DNA from: PWXP01 sp964487655
Lineage (GTDB): Bacteria; Planctomycetota; Planctomycetia; Pirellulales; Thermoguttaceae
Length of the DNA: 20,581 nucleotides
NCBI GenBank assembly: GCA_964487655.1
Contig: CAZASB010000049.1
Location: 1-20,581, forward strand
Direction of reading: 5' to 3'
The notes under the pieces were generated by a model. That model did no database searches, had not been told where the DNA came from, and was given only the letters and a program-made list of their open reading frames with translations. The position numbers and the translations under genes were made by a program. Shown piece by piece: positions 16,189 through 20,581 of this stretch (position 1 is its first letter; every line of letters begins with the position of its first letter).

Positions 16189-16234
16189 GCAAGCCCTCCG
16201 GTCCTAACGCGGTCAAGCAAGCCCTCCGGTCCTA
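16189..16234 (+). repeat. Two exact 18-mers in direct orientation
   Basis: GCAAGCCCTCCGGTCCTA occurs at 16189-16206 and again at 16217-16234, a 28-nt period. No third copy is seen nearby. Confidence 0.9.
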
Positions 16235-16625
16235 TTGCGTGAGTGGATGTCGCAAGCCGTTGCAACGGACGAACCGGCCGGCTTGTACCGTGCCGCTACG
16301 CGTTTTCGCGCGACGTCTCGGCCGCCGTCTTGCGCGGCGATGGGCGAGACGGGGTGGCAACCAAGAGAGTTCTTCCGAAGCTCCGTTGTAGCTGGCCAGT
16401 CATGCATCCACCGGGGCGAACCTGGGGGTGAGCATTGTGCGCCCGGCGCTAGTGTAAACCGCAACTTGCACGCGTTGGAATGCCTGTGCCAAGCGTGCCG
16501 GAGAAACTTGCCGCACACCCCTTCTTGACAGGAGCAGCCGAGGGCGGTAATGTCAGATCAAGTTGGATTGCGGGGTTCGCGGTTTCGGCCTGTCTTGGCC
16601 GGCCGAATGCCTCGCGGTGATTGTC

Positions 16626-16649
16626 GGGGCGGTTGTGGCCGACCGCCCC
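16626..16649 (+). promoter_or_regulatory. GC-rich hairpin in the leader of the second ceramidase-like gene
   Basis: GGGGCGGT (16626-16633) pairs perfectly with ACCGCCCC (16642-16649) around an 8-nt loop and is followed by CTTTCCC. It lies 14 nt upstream of the GGAG ribosome-binding site (16664-16667). It could act as a weak attenuator or mRNA-stability element; the T-run is too short for a confident terminator call. Confidence 0.4.
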
Positions 16650-16675
16650 CTTTCCCTTCCCACGGAGACGCAAAC

Positions 16676-18025
16676 ATGAGATACCGCCGGATTGTCACAA
16701 CCATCGGATTGCTCTTGCTCATTTCATCGGGAACTGCCGCGGCAAGCTGGCGGGCCGGAGTGGCGAGAGTTGACATCACGCCCCAGGAACCGACCTGGAT
16801 GGCCGGGTTCGCCGCGAGAAATCATGCCGCGGAAGGAACGCTCCATGCCCTTTGGGCCAAGGCCCTCGTGCTCGAAGACGAACAGGGCGGGCGAGTCGCC
16901 ATTGTCACGACCGACTTGATCGGAATGACTCGTGAAATCGCCGACGTGGTGGCGGAACGCCTGGCCGCGTCCACCGGCCTCACTCGCGAGCAGGTTGTGT
17001 TCAATTCGTCGCATACTCATAGCGGACCGGTCCTTGCCGACTGTGCGCCAATCGCCTATGAACTCGACGCCGATCAGACGGCGGCGATCAACCGTTACGG
17101 CCGCGCGCTGGTGGATAAGTTGGCCGGCGTGGTCAAAGAGGCTCATGCGGCAATGCAGCCTGTCGAGTTGGAGTTCGGCGAGGGCAAGGCGACTTTCGCG
17201 AAGAACCGTCGTCCGGTTCGCAATGGACAAGATGGGATTGCGCCGAATGCCGCCGGTCCCGTCGACCATGTGGTCCCCGTCTTGCGCGTTTGCGGCGAGC
17301 AGGGGCGGCCTCTGGCCATTCTGTTCGGCTATGCGTGTCACGCGACTACCCTGGTGAGCAATTCCTATCAGTACAGCGGCGACTATCCAGGCTTCGCGCA
17401 ACTTGCTCTCGAAGAACGCTATCCGGGCGCGATTGCCATGTTCATGATTGGCTGCGGGGCCGACAGCAACCCCAATCCGCGCGGCACGGTTGAATTGGCC
17501 CAGCAGCACGGCAAGGCGCTTGCCTCGGCCGTGGAGGAGACATTGTCGGGCCAACTCGTTCCCGTGCGGGGGCCTCTCGCCGTCCGCTTGGAACGGGTCG
17601 AGCTACCGTTTATCGAGGCGCCTAGCAAGGCGGAATTGGAGAAGCGGCGAGGCGAGGGCAATGTCTATCAGCAACGACTCACTGAAGTGTTGCTCAAACG
17701 AATCGAGGAGCACGGCACGCTGGCGAGTACCTATCCCTGCCCAGTCCAAGTGGTCCGTTTTGGCCATGACATGGCACTGGTTGCCCTGTCGGGCGAGACG
17801 GTGGTCGACTATGCCCTGCGGCTTCGTCGCGAGCTGCCCCATGAGCGGCTCTGGATTGCAGGGTACTGCAACGAGGTGTTCGCCTACGTCCCTTCGGAAC
17901 GCGTGCTGGCGGAGGGCGGCTACGAGGGAGGTGGGGCGATGGTCTACTTCGGATGGCACGGACCGTTTCAGTCTGGCCTTGAAGATCGGATTGTCGCAAA
18001 GGTCAAGCAACTCCTGGCGGACTAA
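16676..18025 (+). CDS. Secreted neutral/alkaline ceramidase-like protein (second of two)
   Basis: This 449-residue exported protein belongs to the ceramidase-like zinc amidase family but to a different branch from the copy at 450-2021. A clear signal peptide (1-23) with core IGLLLLISSG precedes WRAGVARVDITP (25-36). Likely active-site parts are NSSHTHSGP (110-118, H113 and H115), GYACHATT (H222), GCGADSNPNP (259-268), LSGE and GYCNEVFAYVPS, which match the metal-binding His, Glu and Tyr and the nucleophile region of characterised ceramidases. It is shorter than those enzymes and lacks their C-terminal domain. GGAG at 16664-16667 sets the ATG at 16676. It ends 25 bp before ppsR, perhaps in one transcript. 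Substrates could be N-acyl lipids or other amides; the exact one is not visible. Confidence 0.87.
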   Translation: MRYRRIVTTIGLLLLISSGTAAASWRAGVARVDITPQEPTWMAGFAARNHAAEGTLHALWAKALVLEDEQGGRVAIVTTDLIGMTREIADVVAERLAASTGLTREQVVFNSSHTHSGPVLADCAPIAYELDADQTAAINRYGRALVDKLAGVVKEAHAAMQPVELEFGEGKATFAKNRRPVRNGQDGIAPNAAGPVDHVVPVLRVCGEQGRPLAILFGYACHATTLVSNSYQYSGDYPGFAQLALEERYPGAIAMFMIGCGADSNPNPRGTVELAQQHGKALASAVEETLSGQLVPVRGPLAVRLERVELPFIEAPSKAELEKRRGEGNVYQQRLTEVLLKRIEEHGTLASTYPCPVQVVRFGHDMALVALSGETVVDYALRLRRELPHERLWIAGYCNEVFAYVPSERVLAEGGYEGGGAMVYFGWHGPFQSGLEDRIVAKVKQLLAD

Positions 18026-18050
18026 AAACAAAAAAAGGACTGTATCGGGC

Positions 18051-18866
18051 ATGTTGAACGTCTACGTATTGTCCGACTCAACGGGCGAAACGGCGTCCCG
18101 GCTTGTTCACGCGGCCTTGGCGCAGTTTCAGAATGCTCCGGTCAAGATCGTCCGTCGGGCAAATATCCGTTCGGAGGAACAGGTCAAGGAGGTGGTTCGT
18201 GAAGCCGCAAGTGAAGGCGAGGGTAGAGGCTCGTTTCTGCTCTACAGCCTCGTTTCCGCGCAATTGCGTCGCCTGTTGCTCGAGGAGAGCCGGCTGAGCG
18301 ACGTCGATTCACTCGACGTGCTCGGCCCCGTGCTTGAACGGTTGGCAACGCACCTGAGCCGTATGCCGGAAGAGAAGCCGGGCCTGTATCGGCAGCTCAT
18401 GGAGGCGCGCGACCGCGTGATTGAAGCAGTCGATTTCGCCTTCCGTCACGACGATGGTCAGAATACCGACGACCTGCAACGCGCCGAGGTTGTCCTTGTA
18501 GGCGTATCGCGATCCATGAAGACGCCGACCATGCTGTACATGGCCTATCGGGGATGGTTTGCCGCGAATGTGCCGCTGATTCTCGACATGACCCCGCCCG
18601 AGTCCTTACTGGCCCTTCCGTCTCGGCGCGTCGTGTACCTGCGCATGACGCCGGAGCGCCTGCTGGAACTGCGCCGCGTTCGCGCGGAGCGGACCGGCAT
18701 TCCCATCGAGTCGTACGCAACGCTCGAATGCGTGCGTCGCGACCTCGATTACGGACGCGATCTGGCGCGTAAGCACGGCTGGCTCACCGTCGATGTCACC
18801 GGCAAGTCGGTCGAAGAAGCGAGCCGCGAGATTATCGCCTTGCTTTCGACGGCAGCCCCGCTGTAG
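18051..18866 (+). CDS. ppsR: PpsR-type bifunctional serine/threonine kinase and phosphorylase (DUF299)
   Basis: This family switches PEP synthase or pyruvate phosphate dikinase off by ADP-dependent phosphorylation and on again by phosphate-dependent dephosphorylation, so it controls the PEP/pyruvate node. The 271-residue length is normal. The N-terminus has VYVLSDSTGETA (4-15), and the P-loop-like signature GVSRSMKTP is at 151-159, followed by MLYMAYRGWFAANVPL. AAGGA at 18035-18039 lies 11 nt before the ATG. It follows the ceramidase-like gene by 25 bp. The target enzyme is not in the window, so PEP synthase versus dikinase cannot be decided. It converges with the nucleotide-sugar dehydrogenase across 47 bp with no clear terminator. 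Confidence 0.93.
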   Translation: MLNVYVLSDSTGETASRLVHAALAQFQNAPVKIVRRANIRSEEQVKEVVREAASEGEGRGSFLLYSLVSAQLRRLLLEESRLSDVDSLDVLGPVLERLATHLSRMPEEKPGLYRQLMEARDRVIEAVDFAFRHDDGQNTDDLQRAEVVLVGVSRSMKTPTMLYMAYRGWFAANVPLILDMTPPESLLALPSRRVVYLRMTPERLLELRRVRAERTGIPIESYATLECVRRDLDYGRDLARKHGWLTVDVTGKSVEEASREIIALLSTAAPL

Positions 18867-18913
18867 GGCAGGCCGTTCGTCGGTCGATTCATGTCCGGCA
18901 TCGATCCTGCAAG

Positions 18914-20257
18914 CTACGCCTTCCAAATCTTCTCGCGGCACTCGGTCACGTGCTTGGTCGCGTTGCGAGTGTCGAGTACCAGCGGAGCGTGACGGACGAT
19001 GTGCTGATAGTCGTAGGCGGAATGGTCGGTGGCAATCAGCACGGCATCCTGAGCGGCGAGGAACTCGGCCGTTAGGGCCATGCTCTTCCAGCCGGAGAAG
19101 TCGTAATCGCGCTTGGGCGGCAGTTTCGACACGTGCGGGTCGCTGTAGGTGACCTTGGCGCCGGCGACTAGCAGTCGCTCGATCAGTTCGAACGACGGGC
19201 TCTCGCGGGTATCGTCGACGTCGCGTTTGTAGGAAACGCCCAGTACGCAAATGTCACTCCCTTTCACCGGCTTGCCATGCTCGTTGAGCGCATCCATGAG
19301 CCGATGGATGACGTAACGAGGCATGCTCGTGTTGATCTCGCCGGCCAGCTCGATAAACCGCGTGGGCATGCCGTGCTTCCTGGCAACCCAGCTAAGGTAG
19401 AACGGATCAATCGGAATGCAGTGTCCGCCAAGGCCAGGACCTGGGTAGAACGCCTGAAAGCCGAACGGCTTCGTCTTGGCCGCCTCGATCACCTCCCACA
19501 CGTCGATGCCCAGGCGGTCGAAGAGCATCTTCAACTCGTTGACCATGGCGATATTGACCGACCGGTAGGTGTTCTCGAGAATCTTCGAGGCCTCGGCCGC
19601 CTCGCAGCAGCTCACCGGAACGACTTCCACCACGGCATGACGATACAAGGCCGCCGCCAGTTCGGAACTGATCGGGTCGATGCCGCCGACCACCTTGGGG
19701 ATCTTCTCGGCCGAGAAGTTCGGGTTGCCCGGATCTTCTCGCTCCGGAGAGTACGCGAGAAAGAAGTCCTTCCCCACCGTGAGCCCCGTCGCGGCAAGGA
19801 TTGGCAGCATGACGTCGCGCGTAGTGCCGGGATAGGTTGTGCTTTCCAGCACAACAAGCTGCCCCAGTCGCAAGGTCCGGGCAATCGCCTCGGTAGTCTG
19901 CTCCACGTAGCCCAGATCGGGATCCCGGCTGTCGGAAAGGGGCGTGGGAACGCAAATCAGCAGCGCGTCGGCCTCGCCCAGCCGACTCATGTCGGCCGTG
20001 GGTTCGAAGGTTCCCTTGGCCACGCACCGGCCGATCCATTCGCCTGGGATATGCTCGATGTAGCTATCGCCTGCCTGTAGTCGCTCGACCTTGGCCGGGT
20101 CGACGTCGAACCCGAGAATATGGAAGCCGGCCGCCTCGAACGTGCGGATCAGTGGCAACCCGACGTATCCCAAGCCAATGATTCCGACCCGGGCCGTCTT
20201 CCGATCAATCTTCCAGCGCAGTTCCGCAGCCGAGCCGTGTTCTTCCGTGGTAGCCAT
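18914..20257 (-). CDS. UDP-N-acetylglucosamine 6-dehydrogenase (WbpA-type nucleotide-sugar dehydrogenase)
   Basis: This 447-residue cytoplasmic enzyme should oxidise the C6 alcohol of a UDP-sugar to the uronic acid with two NAD, supplying precursors for cell-surface polysaccharide. The NAD motif GIIGLGYVGLP is at 25-35. ICVPTP (101-106) and LESTTYPGTT (137-146) follow, then KILENTYRSVNIAMVNELK (225-243). The catalytic Cys is C280 in GPGLGGHCIPIDP (273-285). The C-terminal domain carries GVSYKRDVDDTRESP, which binds the UDP-sugar. The ENTYRSVNIAMVNE segment points to the WbpA/TviB side of the family, but UDP-glucose or UDP-ManNAc dehydrogenase is not excluded. It is the only polysaccharide gene in the window. 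A possible promoter lies at about 20368-20396. Confidence 0.92.
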   Translation of the reverse strand: MATTEEHGSAAELRWKIDRKTARVGIIGLGYVGLPLIRTFEAAGFHILGFDVDPAKVERLQAGDSYIEHIPGEWIGRCVAKGTFEPTADMSRLGEADALLICVPTPLSDSRDPDLGYVEQTTEAIARTLRLGQLVVLESTTYPGTTRDVMLPILAATGLTVGKDFFLAYSPEREDPGNPNFSAEKIPKVVGGIDPISSELAAALYRHAVVEVVPVSCCEAAEASKILENTYRSVNIAMVNELKMLFDRLGIDVWEVIEAAKTKPFGFQAFYPGPGLGGHCIPIDPFYLSWVARKHGMPTRFIELAGEINTSMPRYVIHRLMDALNEHGKPVKGSDICVLGVSYKRDVDDTRESPSFELIERLLVAGAKVTYSDPHVSKLPPKRDYDFSGWKSMALTAEFLAAQDAVLIATDHSAYDYQHIVRHAPLVLDTRNATKHVTECREKIWKA

Positions 20258-20365
20258 GGGGTTGTTCCATTATCGATTCTGGAGAGTCTACGGAACCACC
20301 GTACGGGCCGTCATGGACGCGGGCCGCGCGATCCCATTGCCGATAATCGTCCATTGACAGGAGAA

Positions 20366-20396
20366 AATATGTAACATATTCGGAATACCTTGTCAA
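20366..20396 (-). promoter_or_regulatory. Possible promoter with overlapping dyad for the nucleotide-sugar dehydrogenase
   Basis: On the minus strand TTGACA (20396-20391) is an exact -35 hexamer. Seventeen bases on, TACATA (20373-20368) is only a 3/6 match to a -10 box. A perfect dyad AATATGT-A-ACATATT (20366-20380, plus strand) covers the -10 position, as an operator would. The gene start is about 110 bp downstream. Confidence 0.4.
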
Positions 20397-20581
20397 TCTC
20401 GCCCTCGCCCCCTCCAGGAGAACTGCAAAGTCGGATTTAGCGAACCATCGGGCGGGTAGGGAACGTAGAACAGTGAGGTCCGTATTGGAGCTGCACCCGT
20501 GCGATTCCCCGTCGGGCTCGCTCCGGCGGACGGATGACTGGCCAGCTACAGCAACACGCGTACATTCCCATCCTTCCCCGT
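20397..20581. other. End of window, no feature seen
   Basis: No credible reading frame, RNA gene or strong repeat was recognised in this final stretch on either strand. It continues the non-coding DNA upstream of the nucleotide-sugar dehydrogenase. Confidence 0.4.

Larger units (their letters stand above)
16041..16304 (+). repeat. Pair of 34-nt imperfect direct repeats inside the element
   Basis: 16041-16074 and 16271-16304 match at 30 of 34 positions, both beginning GAACCGG and sharing CCGTGCCGCTAC. They bracket the inner hairpin pair and the 18-mer repeat, so the interior of the element may have grown by internal duplication or by nested insertion. Confidence 0.75.
16011..16518. mobile_element. 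508-bp non-coding element with perfect 12-bp TIRs and 9-bp target-site duplication
   Basis: GTGTGCGGCAAG opens the element (16011-16022) and its exact reverse complement CTTGCCGCACAC closes it (16507-16518). Similarity continues inward with TTTCT on both sides after a 2-nt offset. Immediately outside lies the same 9-bp sequence, CCCTTCTTG, at 16002-16010 and 16519-16527, the hallmark of transposition. No transposase or other recognisable protein is encoded, so it is probably a MITE mobilised in trans by a transposase making 9-bp duplications. The interior is built of smaller repeats, listed separately. It fills most of the 15999-16675 gap between aroB and the second ceramidase-like gene. Confidence 0.88.

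Noticed and set aside
16100..16234. CRISPR array
   Set aside because: There are only two copies of each repeat, the spacings are unequal and no cas gene is present.
15024..16265. 413-residue minus-strand open frame across aroB and the downstream gap
   Set aside because: It is antisense to intact aroB and runs into the repeat element; it shows no recognisable protein features.
16213..16528. Small open frames inside the 508-bp element as a transposase remnant
   Set aside because: Neither strand shows transposase motifs; the translations are Arg/Cys/Pro-rich and follow the repeats.

Overview
The window looks like chromosomal DNA from a planctomycete, most likely of the Pirellulales type. This is inferred from GC-rich coding sequence, secreted ceramidase-like and DUF4838 proteins, a Tat-exported Gfo/Idh/MocA oxidoreductase, a PIG-L deacetylase beside a NagB-like protein, and several dispersed palindromic repeats. 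No rRNA, tRNA or CRISPR array was seen. Most genes are intact housekeeping or sugar-metabolism genes; the unusual signals are in the intergenic DNA and in one hybrid protein.

Layout. Bases 1-449 are non-coding and hold a perfect 32-bp palindrome and several hairpins. A secreted neutral-ceramidase-like gene (450-2021, +) converges on a large secreted DUF4838 protein with a C-terminal CBM9-like domain (2028-4844, -). Divergent from the latter is a tight two-gene unit: class II xylose isomerase xylA (5103-6416) and a Tat-signal Gfo/Idh/MocA oxidoreductase (6427-7788). A hicAB toxin-antitoxin cassette follows (7989-8616), with a perfect-consensus promoter and a dyad over its -35 box. It overlaps tail to tail with a minus-strand unit read pgi (10396-11799), PIG-L deacetylase (9593-10360), NagB-like protein (8613-9545). 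That order suggests amino-sugar de-N-acetylation and deamination feeding fructose-6-phosphate and glucose-6-phosphate.

The plus strand then carries archaeal-type phosphoglycerate mutase (12357-13562), a short-chain dehydrogenase (13979-14791), aroB (14907-15998), a second secreted ceramidase-like gene (16676-18025) and a ppsR-type bifunctional kinase/pyrophosphorylase (18051-18866). A minus-strand nucleotide-sugar dehydrogenase of the WbpA type (18914-20257) closes the coding part.

Three intergenic gaps are occupied by small inverted-repeat elements that encode nothing recognisable. (1) 11924-12102 has nested inverted repeats and a CTGG direct repeat. Removing it restores the reading frame and stop codon of a decayed DUF4143-type ATPase tail. 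(2) 13671-13865 has 39-nt inner arms (35/39 identical) and a 9-bp flanking direct repeat. (3) 16011-16518 has perfect 12-bp terminal inverted repeats and a perfect 9-bp target-site duplication, CCCTTCTTG. I did not find a clear new multi-gene defence or biosynthetic system. The best candidates for something undescribed are these three elements, the ceramidase-like N-terminus fused to the DUF4838 protein, and the NagB-like protein with altered catalytic positions.
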